Below are positions 45,753-56,060 of a DNA stretch of 64,000 bases, one piece after another. Position numbers and translations under genes: made by a program. Origin of the DNA: Leptodontidium sp. MPI-SDFR-AT-0119 (lineage: Eukaryota; Ascomycota; Leotiomycetes; Helotiales; Leptodontidiaceae); contig JAHLEZ010000010.1 of the NCBI GenBank assembly GCA_020726505.1, forward strand, positions 1,054,001 to 1,118,000, given 5' to 3'. Below the pieces are notes generated by a model. It was not told the origin of the DNA. It saw only the letters and a list, made by a program, of their open reading frames with translations, and made no database searches. How positions within the stretch are numbered: the stretch's first letter is position 1; every line of letters starts with the position of its first letter.

Positions 45753-46496
45753 CTATCTAGTGGCAGTGGTAACCGTCGCGGCCTCCTGGTCAGCGGCCAA
45801 CAACCTCGCAATGGCTGGTCGATTGACGCAGCGATTCCACCAAGCATTCACAGCTGCACGACTGACAACCACATTTCCATATCCACAAGCAAATAGTCTT
45901 CGTATCAGTGGAATGTAGTAAATATCCACGAGCGCGAAATCGTTCCCCGCCATGTACTCTTTCTCGCTCAACAGTCCTTCAGCAATATCGAAAAACATCT
46001 CAACCGACCGCAGCGCATCCGAGAGAACAGCATCACTGGGAGGCAAGCCCATGAATCTCTTGGCGAATTTCTCGAATGCGATTTTCCCTGCTGGCTCTGC
46101 GAAGTACAGCGTTTCTACGCACTGTGCCTGGTCGAACAAAGCTGTTGCTTCGGCATCGGAGTCGGGCGGTAGAAGTGGGAATGAGTACTTCTTTGCAAGG
46201 TATTTGCAAATTGCGCGGCTCTCGTGCATAGTGAAGCCTTCGGCGGAAGTAATAGCGGGTATTTTACCCCATGGGTGACGTTTTTTGTGTTCTTCAGACT
46301 GGGTGGAACGATGATAGTCGATGAGAATCATACGGAGCCTGGGAGAAATGAGAACTGGGCTACACACTTTTTGCTCTCCTTTCTGAAGATTGAGAAGGAC
46401 GGTTTCGTAATCAGTAAAGCCACCTTCAGCAAGAGTCAAACGGACACGATCAGTGTTGGTTGAACCGCGAGAGCCATATAGAGTGAAAGCTGGCAT
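45753..46496 (-). CDS. Glutathione S-transferase
   Basis: Exons 46368-46496 and 45753-46298 (69-nt GTGTGT/CAG intron) encode 224 residues. The thioredoxin-like N-terminal domain starts Phe-Thr-Leu-Tyr-Gly-Ser-Arg-Gly-Ser-Thr-Asn-Thr-Asp-Arg-Val, with a candidate catalytic Ser. It continues through Pro-Trp-Gly-Lys-Ile-Pro-Ala-Ile and the glutathione-binding His-Glu-Ser-Arg-Ala-Ile. The helical domain includes Ala-Gly-Asn-Asp-Phe-Ala-Leu-Val-Asp-Ile, the usual N-capping box. This points to a phi/theta-like GST that conjugates glutathione to electrophiles. An in-frame ATG at 46553 would add 19 basic, Ser/Asn-rich residues resembling a mitochondrial presequence. A TATATATA element at 46598-46605 sits upstream of both ATGs. 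Unspliced, the intron stays open, but the Gln-Lys-Ser-Glu-Glu-His join matches the family. Confidence 0.92.
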   Translation of the reverse strand: MPAFTLYGSRGSTNTDRVRLTLAEGGFTDYETVLLNLQKGEQKVCSPVLISPRLRMILIDYHRSTQSEEHKKRHPWGKIPAITSAEGFTMHESRAICKYLAKKYSFPLLPPDSDAEATALFDQAQCVETLYFAEPAGKIAFEKFAKRFMGLPPSDAVLSDALRSVEMFFDIAEGLLSEKEYMAGNDFALVDIYYIPLIRRLFACGYGNVVVSRAAVNAWWNRCVNRPAIARLLAADQEAATVTTATR

Positions 46497-46553
46497 TTTC
46501 GAGTTGTGCAGGAGTTTCGACACGAATCCAGAGCTGTTTCTGAGCCTTGACAT

Positions 46554-46901
46554 CTGTAAGAAAACTAATTTCTGTAATGATCGAGAGAGTCATCTTGTAT
46601 ATATAAGCCAAAAGCGCCTCTCCAAGAACTCGAGCATGAGCTAACGGTATCAATATTCTACTTCCATAAGCGAGAGAGGATCCAAGAATACAGCTCCACA
46701 CCGCAGTGTGCTGTGATTGGTGGGTTCGCTCTTCGCTGCCCAATCTACCTAGCGCTCACGGTCCCCGGACTGTTCAAACCAACCTCAACTCAAGTTCCTC
46801 GGAGTCCAAACAAGGATTCACACTGCATCCTTTGATTTGATTCGCCTACTCGGATTTGCGTCCTTTTAGGACTGTATATTTCTTCTCCTCTGAAGGGGAA
46901 G
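46554..46901. other. Divergent promoter of the GST and Zn2Cys6 genes
   Basis: About 350 bp between outward-facing genes, so the regulator and the GST may share control elements. That is inference. Confidence 0.5.
46598..46605 (-). promoter_or_regulatory. Candidate TATA box of the GST gene
   Basis: TATATATA lies about 45 bp upstream of the first possible GST start (46553) and about 100 bp upstream of the family-consistent start (46496). The call rests on position and sequence only. Confidence 0.45.
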
Positions 46902-48314
46902 ATGGATGTCCGAACCCCGCCCAATGCAACAATGGCCGGAAATATTGCTGCAAGGAAACGAAAGATCGAAGGGGGTACTAAGGTGAAAACTGGTTGTAAA
47001 ACTTGCAGGTCAGTTGTAACGCCTCTCTATGCCGAAACCTAGGATCCTCTGTAGTGATTGAGCTCATCTGGTGATAGAATCAGGAAGGTCAAATGTGACG
47101 AGGATAAACCATTTTGCAAAAAATGTGTCAACACAGGCCGTACATGCGACGGCTACCAGTCCCCATTTAAAGTGTTTACCAGTCAATCCATCAACAACAC
47201 TCATGCTCATGCTCATGCGATTAAGTCGGTCGTTTTGTCAAATCCCATCCAACCCACCGCTGTCAAAACGGGCCATATTGGCATTCACACCGACCTTCTC
47301 AATCGTTACTTCTCGACCAAAACCATGTTCGACGTAAAACTGGATTGTACCGAAGAAGCCAGGCAAGTCCTGCAAGCCAGCTTGACTGAACGTTTTATAC
47401 GGCACGCAATCTTGTCGCTCAGAGCTCTCCGGGAAGATCTCGAGACAGCTGGAGACGACCCAGTATCTCTCTCCCAACCAACCCCAAGCTTCCAGTATGG
47501 TCTCCAGCAATACAGTATGGCTTTGGGGGGTCTCGCTTCTAACCTCTCATCGCTGAGATCCAACGGACTGAACTCGGCATTGCTTTGCTGTCAGATCTTC
47601 ATCAGCATTGAACAAGTGCAGAAGAACTACGCTGCTATGGCCCAACATGTCATTCGAGGACTCAGCATAATGCACGAGTACCGGGCAAGACCAAGTATTG
47701 CCGCCGTGAACAAACTGGTACCAGCACACCATGATCGATTGCCTCTCCTGGATGTTTTCGTCATCAAGCTGTTTCTCGCACCATGTAAATTTACAGATCG
47801 TCCAGTAACGACCAGTATAAATGAGACAACTTCGTCTGCGTGTCCGATTTCCTCTCGTCTACAGCCTACTGAATCCCCCGATCTTCGTATACTTGCACCC
47901 GACATGCGGACGCAGCTTACTAGAATTGCTGGGTCGACACTTGCATTCCTCGACAAAGTCTTGCGAGTCGACTCAATAGGAGCTGCCCTCCAGCTACTAT
48001 CTAAAAAAATGGCGCTATTGAACTCCCTCGAGTCGTGGCTTCGTGATCTTGAGAATATGCAGTCAGAGAGCGGATCTCCCCATCCTGAGCTTATTTCAAT
48101 TTCTTTCTTGCGCCTTTTTCATCTGATACTGAAAATTGTACTTCTGGGGGCACTGGACTTCTCACCCGGTATCGATGCCGCGCTACGGACTGAGAACGAT
48201 CGCCTGCAGAGCCTAGCCAATAATTTGGGTGAAAAAGTTAGGACTTATGTAACGTGCAGTGGAACCGCTGGTGGAGTGAGCGCTCCACAGTCGCTGTCGT
48301 TGGTGGCAAAGTAA
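46902..48314 (+). CDS. Zn2Cys6 (Gal4-type) transcription factor
   Basis: Exons 46902-47008 and 47078-48314 encode 447 residues. The binuclear zinc cluster has cysteines at 32, 35, 42, 49, 52 and 59 (C-x2-C-x6-C-x6-C-x2-C-x6-C) in Thr-Gly-Cys-Lys-Thr-Cys-Arg-Ile-Arg-Lys-Val-Lys-Cys-Asp-Glu. The intron (69 nt, GTCAGT/TAG) splits the codon for Arg36, a position often interrupted in this family. The rest resembles the fungal-specific DUF3468/Fungal_trans_2 regulatory region (Leu-Leu-Asn-Arg-Tyr-Phe, His-Ala-Ile-Leu-Ser-Leu-Arg-Ala-Leu). Its divergence from the GST and position before a Rossmann reductase suggest local regulation of detoxification or metabolite genes, unproven. Confidence 0.9.
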
Positions 48315-48680
48315 CAAGCTATTTCGTTGCCAGACGCCCGTGGCTTCTCTTTGCATAAGAGGTGAGGCCCGCCAAATCTATTGCTAGAAGATCGAACGGA
48401 GCAGGCTTGCAGCATCATCTGCCGCACCCCAGTGCAATTCGATACAGGAAAAGAATAAAAAGGACTCGAACGGCGTGAGATTTCATCGGGGTTCCAAATG
48501 CGGGATGCAGACCGAACAGACCAATCAGCATCACTGTGTGTCTCTGCTTCGGAGAATGATCAACTCTATAAAAGGCTTTGGCATCCCATCGCCTTTTTGA
48601 GACAAAGCTTTCTCATCTCACCCCAAACTTTCACAAACGATTACTCAACAGCACCTCTCAGCATTTTCAGCACCGAGACA
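48315..48680. other. Intergenic, promoter of the Rossmann-reductase gene
   Basis: These 366 bp hold the 3' flank of the Zn2Cys6 gene and the promoter and leader of the next gene, including the TATA box listed separately. Confidence 0.55.
48567..48574 (+). promoter_or_regulatory. TATA box upstream of the Rossmann-reductase gene
   Basis: A perfect TATAAAAG lies 107 bp before the ATG at 48681, a normal spacing for a fungal gene with a leader of about 75 nt. Confidence 0.65.
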
Positions 48681-49363
48681 ATGCATTTCCTTCTCCTCGG
48701 GGCCAGTGGACGGACCGGCCAGCACGTCGTATCCGAAATACTCTCTCAGGGCCATACAGCTACGGCACTCGTACGCACCTCTAGCAATATCGTCCCCCGT
48801 CCTGGTCTGACTATCGTCACCGGCTCGCCCCTTTCAAAACCTGACATCCGCAGTGCACTGGCGGCGACCCCCTCACCACCTTCTGCAGCAATCATCACGT
48901 TGAACACAGTCCGCAAGTCCGACAGCCCTTTCGCAGCCCAACTCTCACCTCTTCGCTTCCTGGCAGACTCGTGCGCGAATGTCTGCGGGGTCCTGGAGAA
49001 TGCTGGTATTCACCGCGTGGTGGTGATGTCGACAGCTGGTGCTGGGGATTCTTGGGGTAATTTACCGTTGTTGAGTAAAGTGTTCTTAAGGTGGACGAAT
49101 GTCAAGTACGCGCTTGAAGATCATAGTCTCGTGGACAAAGAGATGCGGTTGAGGCAGCTGGACTGGACTCTCGTGAGGCTGTGAGGTTGCAATTTGACGA
49201 TGACAAGGCGACTGACACGAGAACGGAAGTGAGAACGCTGGGTAGTAAGGGCGATGGAATGAGCTTAAGTGACAGCGTGAATGTTTCTAGCGTGGCAAGA
49301 TTCCTGATTAAGGTTGCCGTCGAAGGGCTCTTCATCAAAAGTGCAGTCGTTGTGGTCAATTGA
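48681..49363 (+). pseudogene. NAD(P)-binding Rossmann-fold reductase, frameshifted
   Basis: The start Met-His-Phe-Leu-Leu-Leu-Gly-Ala-Ser-Gly-Arg-Thr-Gly carries the dinucleotide-binding Gly-x2-Gly-x2-Gly pattern of atypical short-chain (NmrA/SDR-a5-like) reductases. The frame runs 167 codons to a TGA at 49182-49184, ending in Asp-Trp-Thr-Leu-Val-Arg. The family continues after this motif, and the continuation is present in the next frame (about 60 codons to 49363, including Val-Ser-Ser-Val-Ala-Arg-Phe-Leu-Ile-Lys-Val-Ala). The break is consistent with loss of a single base near 49179-49181. No GT-AG intron can bridge it. The full length would be about 227 residues. It is either a recent pseudogene or an assembly error; substrate unknown. 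Confidence 0.8.
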
Positions 49364-49599
49364 CGTGGTTGAGGAACAGCGGGTGGAGACTTGTTGATGT
49401 CGCTTAATTTGCTGCTGGCAAGGAGATAGCCAGGTGATAGAATTGTCTCCTGCCAATCAAGAAATAGAGTATTACGTCCAATTCAATCGCGGCTTTAACG
49501 TTTATTGCATTGCTAGATGCATTAAGATTGTCTAGCTCTTCCTTCCTAGCATGTTGTCACTGCCGAACACCAGCTGCGAGTCACGACGATTGACAGGAG

Positions 49600-50740
49600 C
49601 AGGAACCCATGGATCCACGCTCATTCGCTCCTTATCCTCTCCAGTTATGGCGATTTCCATCTCTCGGCAACAATAACCACCTTGATCGCAATCCCATCAG
49701 GAGCCTGCTTCTCCTTCAACCTTCCTTTCCGCCCAATCAGCGGAAGTCTGAAATGATGCTTTTCCGGAATAGCAGAACCTTTCACCAGCAACACCAGATT
49801 CTCTCCTTCCTTCATCGACACAACCGTGGCCATCAAGCTAGATCCGCATTTCTCAATCTAGTATGAGGCTTTGGGCCGTGATGTCCACTCTAGAAGCGTC
49901 TTTGCCGGATTGGTTAGCTCATGATCACAGAGTGACAAACACACAGCCGTCTCCAGAGCGTGGATCTTATTCTCCCAAGGTGCAACTTCAGAACTTCAAC
50001 ACTTGCACTTTCCACATTCAAAGCAGAGTGGGGTGATACATGCAAATGTTGCGCATGTTTCCGACAAATATCCGAAGCCAGAGGTTGCTCTTATCGAGAC
50101 GAATCCACAGACTGGAATAGGACTCTCTTTCCTGACCCATGCTATGACGAACTCATCGCCTTTCTTGTTGATTCTAGTATCCTTCAAAACTTCGAGCATT
50201 GAGCGAACGATGTGAATTGCCGTCTCCCTTAAGTTGGGTTTCAAAACTTCGAACCATGCCTCTAAGCCCATACAGAAGTTCTGCGCCATGGCCAGCTCTT
50301 CTTTCAGCTCGTCCCAATGAAATGGTTTGACGGGCTAGGACTCGACGAATGTAACCATCACATCGGTCAGGAGTACACGCAGGGGGACTCGTCGTGCGAC
50401 CCAGGTGCAGAGGCTGACTTGCAGTCCACTGGCTGAGTTCAAGAACGGGATATTGATTTCGTTGAAGGGGAGCATCAACTGACGCTGCTTAGCATCACTC
50501 CGTCTTTCTTGACATATATCGGGTTGAACGCAAGGCTCAAGTACTGGCCTCCTTGCAAGCTGATCTGTCGTTCCCAAACCTCCCAGTATGTATCCCTTGT
50601 CCTAAGTGGCGCAAGCAGGCGCGTGTTGGTGGGTGTTGCCAGCTTTTAGTTTCGTTCATGGGGCATCGTTCATTGATTATTCGTCCACCGATGAGAAGCT
50701 TTTCTTGCCTATCGAAAGTCGGGCCGTGGCCTTTCAAGTC
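49600..50740 (-). pseudogene. Degraded gene-like stretch, unrecognised
   Basis: A minus-strand frame is open across roughly 50577-49996 except for one TAG at 50335-50337; protein-like sequence continues on both sides (Val-Thr-Phe-Val-Glu-Ser before, Lys-Pro-Phe-His-Trp-Asp-Glu-Leu after). A second piece, ending at 49645, contains Glu-Lys-Cys-Gly-Ser-Ser-Leu after a possible acceptor at about 49859. I do not recognise the family, and the order and linkage of the pieces are uncertain. It could also be an expressed gene with small exons. Confidence 0.35.
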
Positions 50741-50888
50741 TTAAATATGCTTTCCAGGGCTCCAATGTGCTTTGTTAGATACCGTACTTGTTCAACGAAT
50801 GGTATCATCACCCATCTCAAGTGCAGATAGTTTCAAATTATCTGGTGCAGGAAATTATTTTGCAGGTGGCCAGGTGATTGCAATATCG

Positions 50889-51666
50889 TCAGTGTATGCC
50901 ACGAGGTTGTATTGAAATGGAAATGAAGGTCATTTGGTGATTTGAGAACTGGTGCGCCATACTAGCACTGGACAACCAACCACGCCGCTCATGCAAGTAA
51001 AATGAAGTAGGGTAGCTACTAGCTGAGCAGAGGCTTTGGTCCCAATCCCAAGTAGGTGTATTTCCTTGCATGGAGCTGGCAAGAACTGGGGTTGCAGAAC
51101 ACCGACATGGCCTTGCGCATAACTCAAGAAACCAAACAACATGAGTTGAGCTGCCAGAGCGCAGTAATTCAATGCCATATATTGGTCCTGCCTAACAGCC
51201 TTGGTTGAATTCCCCTCGATTTTCAACAGGATGAAGGTTGCTAAGGACCATCTGGAGTTAGCATTAAAGTCGATTTGGTGTTCTAAGGGTAGCGAGCCGA
51301 GTCTCGAGAAAATAAAATTTCCAGTCAAAAATGCTATGTCGGCTTTATCAGGACTGTGAAAGTCGCTTTCCCAAGCTGTCAAGATTTCGTACAGTGTCAA
51401 GTTCAATGTGCAACAGTTCGATGCAAGGTATCCGATACGTTTGATTCAGACGGAGTATCGTGAACCGAGCTCTTGAGAACGAGTCTCTTGCCGCGAGAAA
51501 CTGGTCAAACGAAAGAATCTAGTTGAGTACAAATCGAATTTGTGAGATGGAGTTGGTGCTATTATAGGGATATGAAATCTAAGTAACTGACTTGGTGGTG
51601 CTTGAGAACCAGTGATTCGACGACCAGTGATGCCATCCAGGTAGGGAGACTGTCGGATATGTACCT
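50889..51666 (-). pseudogene. Degraded fungal gene remnant with an internal stop
   Basis: On the minus strand a frame with Ser-Arg-Gln-Glu-Thr-Arg-Ser-Gln-Glu-Leu meets a TGA at 51446-51448. It continues in the same frame as Ile-Lys-Arg-Ile-Gly-Tyr-Leu-Ala-Ser-Asn-Cys-Cys, then Glu-Ile-Leu-Thr-Ala-Trp-Glu-Ser-Asp-Phe, down to about 50930. The part after the stop looks like real protein: hydrophobic helices and a Gln-Gly-His-Val-Gly-Val-Leu-Gln-Pro segment resembling fungal hypothetical proteins I have seen but cannot name. A GTCAGT...CTAG intron is possible near 51520-51590. The call is tentative. Confidence 0.35.
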
Positions 51667-53723
51667 GAATAGGCGTCTGTTAACTTGAGAATGGACCCGA
51701 TGGTAAGACAAACGAATATTCCCCTACCTGGGGCGGTTATCTAAGATGGAACGTCTGATGGAATTCGGAAAGTAGATACCAACAGACCCCTGGAGTTCTT
51801 TCTATGGTTGGAAAGTGTTGATGACCTCCAGACTTGATGGCTAACTTTGAAGAGGAAGATGACTTTGCATATGGCAGCTTATAATATCCGTTCCATCCTT
51901 GAGTCACAGATTCATATCAGTTTTATGGATCAGAGGAAGTGCGATGAGGATACCGCTGCTTAGAAGGAGAATAACAAGTTGAAGGAATGGACTCCTCCAA
52001 GAAAAGCAAGAGAACAGGGGAGGCTAGAGTGTGGTGAAATCCGGGAGGACCAAATCCCAGCTCCAAAAAAACCAAATTAGACAAATTGCGAGTTCCATAC
52101 TCTACCACTCTGATATTTTGCAATTTATCTCTCGCTCTCTGCTCTTGGTGTGGTTGCCCCTCTGCTACGGGCCATCTCCAAGACGTCCGACGTCGGGTTC
52201 TGACATATGCAGAAATATTGCAATTTCTCGAGGGGTGTTGGATGCACCTACCAGCTCGAATCTGATAACTCATCTTTATTTACACTACCATGGCATCTAC
52301 TAGACTATGGCCACTGAGGAGGTACGAAGGAGCCTGTCCTTGGCCGATTGACTGCTACTTGGGGGCTTTCAACTCGACGGAGGTCCGATCGTCTGGTCAT
52401 TGCATGCCGTCTGACTGGCAGATCAACGTAAAATCCGCCATGATGAGCTGCGGCCCGTGCAGTTGAGGAATGCCCTTTACATGCTCCCAGCTCTGACTGC
52501 CGTGTTTGTGGTCGGTGGTCCTTGGTGGGTGTCATTGTTTGCCACTCACCCCACCGCCGGTCATCGATATCTTCCATGTGTCCAGAGCTTTACTCTCCCC
52601 GACTCATGACCATATTTGTTTTATTATTTTGCCAGTTGCTTCGGGTGTGGAACTCGTGTGAAGGCACCGAGGGTGTCCAGGTTCGGACTTTCGGTGGAGC
52701 CTCCTTACATTGCTTGACCAATGACCGCAATGATATCAGGTCTGGAGTCTCTGTCAGCTTTATACTCATGGCATTCAGGATGTGTTGCGTTTCACCTGTC
52801 CCTCAAATGCCCACGTATCATGGTGCGGTAGAAGCCGTATGGCGACAATTGGTCGTTGATTTCAGCTCACAATTGCTGGGGCGAGCCGAGGCAAATCCAA
52901 CCCCAGCCAAAATTCGCTTGGCAGTTGACTACATCCAACGACATTACATCTCTTCTCTGTATTATATTGCTTATCCCATTTGTGCCCTTTTAGTGTTCTA
53001 GTGCAGAGTCTTTTTTTCTTCTTTTTCCAAGCATAAGGCCTCAGAGCTATCAGTTACACATGCTCCCTTGGGAGTACACCATTTTGCAAGGCGATATGGC
53101 CACGCCGTGTTGTACAGAGTACAGTACCACCCGAAAAACTTGGCGAGATGCCACCGGGACATATCTAGACATCCCTTTCCTTCCGGCGACTCACAGTAGT
53201 TTGTGCTGTCTTTTTAAGGGCCAATTGGAATATCCCGTCCTGATAAACCTCCTGATCTGCATAGTTGCATGCAGCTAGCCATTTTTGCGTGTCTCAAAGG
53301 CGGCTGAAGGGCCTAGCTCATCAATGACCTTCCTAGAACTCTAGCCAATTATTTTCCCTTGGAGGCAAGCGGCTGTATTTGACAAGAGATCAGCCTCCGT
53401 ATCGCCTTCTACTTGTCGGAATTCGTGAATGGCGCAAAGCGCTATTCGGTTTTTGCTTAGTGCCAATATCAGATCAGCAGTTCCACCCCTTTATCACTTC
53501 CAGGAGTAGTGAGAGCTAAATGCTGAACAGAGCAAGGTCGTAGACACAGCGCAACCGCGCCGCTTCCAACTACAAACCCGTGAGGGGACTTATTTAGGGC
53601 TCATTTCCCTTCAGTTTTTTCGTTTCCTCGAGCAGTATCTATTGATTCTATGTCTCGAAAGCATTCGTTTCCATCACCTCGACGGAAAAGTCCCCGGGCG
53701 TAGATGTCACTGGAGCTAAGGAT
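51667..53723. other. Intergenic, no supported gene
   Basis: About 2 kb. A 159-codon frame at 52522-53001 has no motif and no supporting context. This may be more decayed material continuing from 49.6-51.7 kb, or the promoter of the glycosyltransferase. Confidence 0.45.
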
Positions 53724-55261
53724 ATGGGGAAACGGAGAAATATTCTATTCTTCACAAGCAGCGAGTATGGGCAAGCGAATGTGATTTTGGCGGTGGCCTA
53801 TGAGCTTCTCGCGCTCCAGCAGTACGAAGTTCACATCGCATCATTTGAACCATTACGACAACGTGTGGATGGGCTCAACAAACTTTTCCCCCAAGACGGA
53901 ATTGCCGTCATCTTTCACTCCATCGTCGGTCAGGCAGCTTTGAATGCTCTCGTTGCTAAGGATGAGTTTATTGGACCCTACTCACCAGGAGTTCGCGGCG
54001 CTCTGAACACATACAGAGTCACACTACCCGCGATGGCCGATACCTGGACTGAAGCCGAATACATGTCGAGCTACCAGAGTTGCTTAGATATTGTCAGCTC
54101 AGTCGAACCAAACATTATCATTGCCGATCCACTCATGAGCCAAGGGCTTGAAGCTTGCAATACTCTGTCGCGGAAACATGTTATTCTCAGTCCCAATACA
54201 TTCCTCGAGCTCCTCCGCAAGAAGCAATCACTCTTCTCCTAATTCTTCACAACCCCAACGTGAGTAAATGCCCCAGACTCAAGTGCAGTCAGCTAATAAT
54301 CTTCTAGAATAGCTTCTGGATTTTCCTACCCAGTCCCGTTGCATCTGATTCCTGCAAATATCTACCTCAAAGTGGCACTGATTTGGATACTTGTGACTTC
54401 CCCGAAAGTCAGAGCTCTCATACGTTACCGAAATTCAAACAAACTCCCCAGCCTACCTCCAGTATTCAACATCTGGCAAGAAAACAACCACTGCCTTTTG
54501 CCATCCGTCCCAGAGACCGATTATCCCTGTCACATACCACCAAATGTGACTCCATGTGGGCCGATACTCCTCCCGGTTACACCAGTCTCACGTCAGGATC
54601 CAGACCTCTTCACGTGGTTGAAGCGTGGCCCGACGATACTCATAAACCTCGGCAGTCACATTCGAATGGATGACACTATGGCACGAGAGTTTTCTTCGGG
54701 TTTGAAAATATTCTTGGACAAAAGCCCAATGTCCAGGTTTTGTGGAAACTCAAGACATCTGGAGGAGTGGCCGTATCATCAAAATCGAAGCCGGGCAGTG
54801 GTGGATTCAGAGAGTCTGGTCTGGACGAAAAAAGTCTTGGCTCCATTGCAGCAGAACGATCAAGTGGCAGGATCCGAATTGCCGAATGGCTCTCAGTTGA
54901 TCCCTTGGCAATCCTGGAAACCGGACTCATCGCATGTTCTGTTCACCACGGTGGTTCGAATTCTTTCCATGAAGCTCTCAGTGCTGGAGTGCCGCAGGTC
55001 ATTCTTCCGTGTTGGCTTGATACGCTGGACTTCGCCAACAAGGTAGAATGGCTAGGAATAGGAGTCTATGGCAGTAAAATGACTGCACCGAGCGTCGAAG
55101 CTTGGGAGCTCTCTCGGGCATTTCTGAAAGTTGTGGATGATAGCGAAGAAGCTTCACAGATGGCATTGAAGGCGCGGGAGCTCGCTGACATCAGCGGAAA
55201 GGTGGGAGGGCGGAAGAAGGCTTGTAACAAGATTGTTGAGCTCCTGGAAAGCTCTTGGTGA
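53724..55261 (+). pseudogene. UDP-glycosyltransferase (GT1-like) with two disabling lesions
   Basis: Exons 53724-54259 and 54308-55261 surround a GTGAGT/TAG intron with a GCTAAT branch site. The N-terminal half (Ile-Leu-Phe-Phe-Thr-Ser-Ser-Glu-Tyr-Gly-Gln-Ala-Asn) is the acceptor-binding lobe. The C-terminal half has Gly-Pro-Thr-Ile-Leu-Ile-Asn-Leu-Gly-Ser and the donor-binding His-His-Gly-Gly-Ser-Asn-Ser with Pro-Cys-Trp-Leu-Asp, the fungal UDP-sugar transferase signature. Two breaks are seen: a TAA at 54240-54242 in Leu-Phe-Ser-stop-Phe-Phe, six codons before the exon end, and a one-base loss near 54728-54730 that shifts the frame between Asp-Lys-Ser-Pro and the following Trp-Lys-Leu-Lys. 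The length without the breaks would be about 496 residues. It is probably a young pseudogene, since most motifs are intact. Confidence 0.85.
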
Positions 55262-55635
55262 AATTATTGTGCGGTGGTATTGAGGGTTGCAGGCCCTAGG
55301 TTCCGGATCTTCTGTTACATGGTGCTTATCAACTACTCTTGGACCTTCAACCTAGGACGTTGCTATTCCCATATCTCGCCAAGCGAGAACATTCTGAGCT
55401 GTAAGTTTCAAATTTGCACATACACCAGACTCTACCGATATTGCTTCATTTTTCATCGCCGCTCATGACGAGATCAAGACAAGCTTTTTTCGGTACGATA
55501 GACAACCAACCATGATCAAGCGACCTCATATTGTTTATGAGATAATTCTCGTGGGCGCCATCCAGGTCAAGGTTACAACGCCTTCAATTGTCTTGAAAAC
55601 TCACTGGTGGCGAGGCACATGTGTTTTTCTCGTCT

Positions 55636-55642
55636 GGCTAAA
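55636..55642 (+). promoter_or_regulatory. Candidate Xyr1/XlnR site, GGCTAAA
   Basis: GGCTAAA is the known core site of the cellulase/xylanase activator XlnR/Xyr1. This copy lies about 420 bp before the AA9 start. A 7-mer can occur by chance. Confidence 0.4.
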
Positions 55643-55825
55643 ATGGGCAGGCCCGTTCTCCCTTTGTTGCCGGTTCAGGCAAATACGACTATATTACGAT
55701 CAGCGTACTTCCATCCTAAGTCATTGTGGCACGATCAGCTGGTCCCTTGGGTGAATGATGGAGTGGTAATGCCGGGGTAGGAAGTGCCGCGGCTGCATGA
55801 AAAATCCCGGGTTGGTCACCTCACT

Positions 55826-55831
55826 GCGGGG
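55826..55831 (+). promoter_or_regulatory. Candidate CreA/Cre1 site, GCGGGG
   Basis: GCGGGG fits the SYGGRG consensus of the carbon catabolite repressor CreA/Cre1 and lies about 230 bp before the AA9 start. It is short, so the evidence is weak on its own. Confidence 0.35.
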
Positions 55832-55976
55832 GCCCCTGGATACTTTCTAAGCTACCAGCAAAGTTGAAATGATGAATGGGGCAGGTGGGCGAGGGCTTCA
55901 ATATCCGAAGAGAAAGATGGCTGTGAATGGAGGCCTCTGCTGACGTGGTTCCGACGGTGCAGAGCTGTTTGGCGGG

Positions 55977-55984
55977 TATATAAG
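55977..55984 (+). promoter_or_regulatory. TATA box of the AA9 LPMO gene
   Basis: TATATAAG lies 77 bp before the ATG at 56061. Confidence 0.7.
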
Positions 55985-56060
55985 TTGGACAATGGTACAC
56001 CATTTTCATCATATCTGTTTCTCCACTTCCGTCACTAAATATATAATTTACTTCTTCACC

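Larger units (their letters stand above)
55262..56060. other. Intergenic, promoter of the AA9 LPMO gene
   Basis: About 800 bp with GGCTAAA, GCGGGG and TATA elements listed separately. No gene was seen. Confidence 0.6.

Noticed and set aside
52522..53001. 159-codon plus-strand open frame
   Set aside because: There is no recognisable motif, signal peptide or splice support, and it lies beside decayed DNA.
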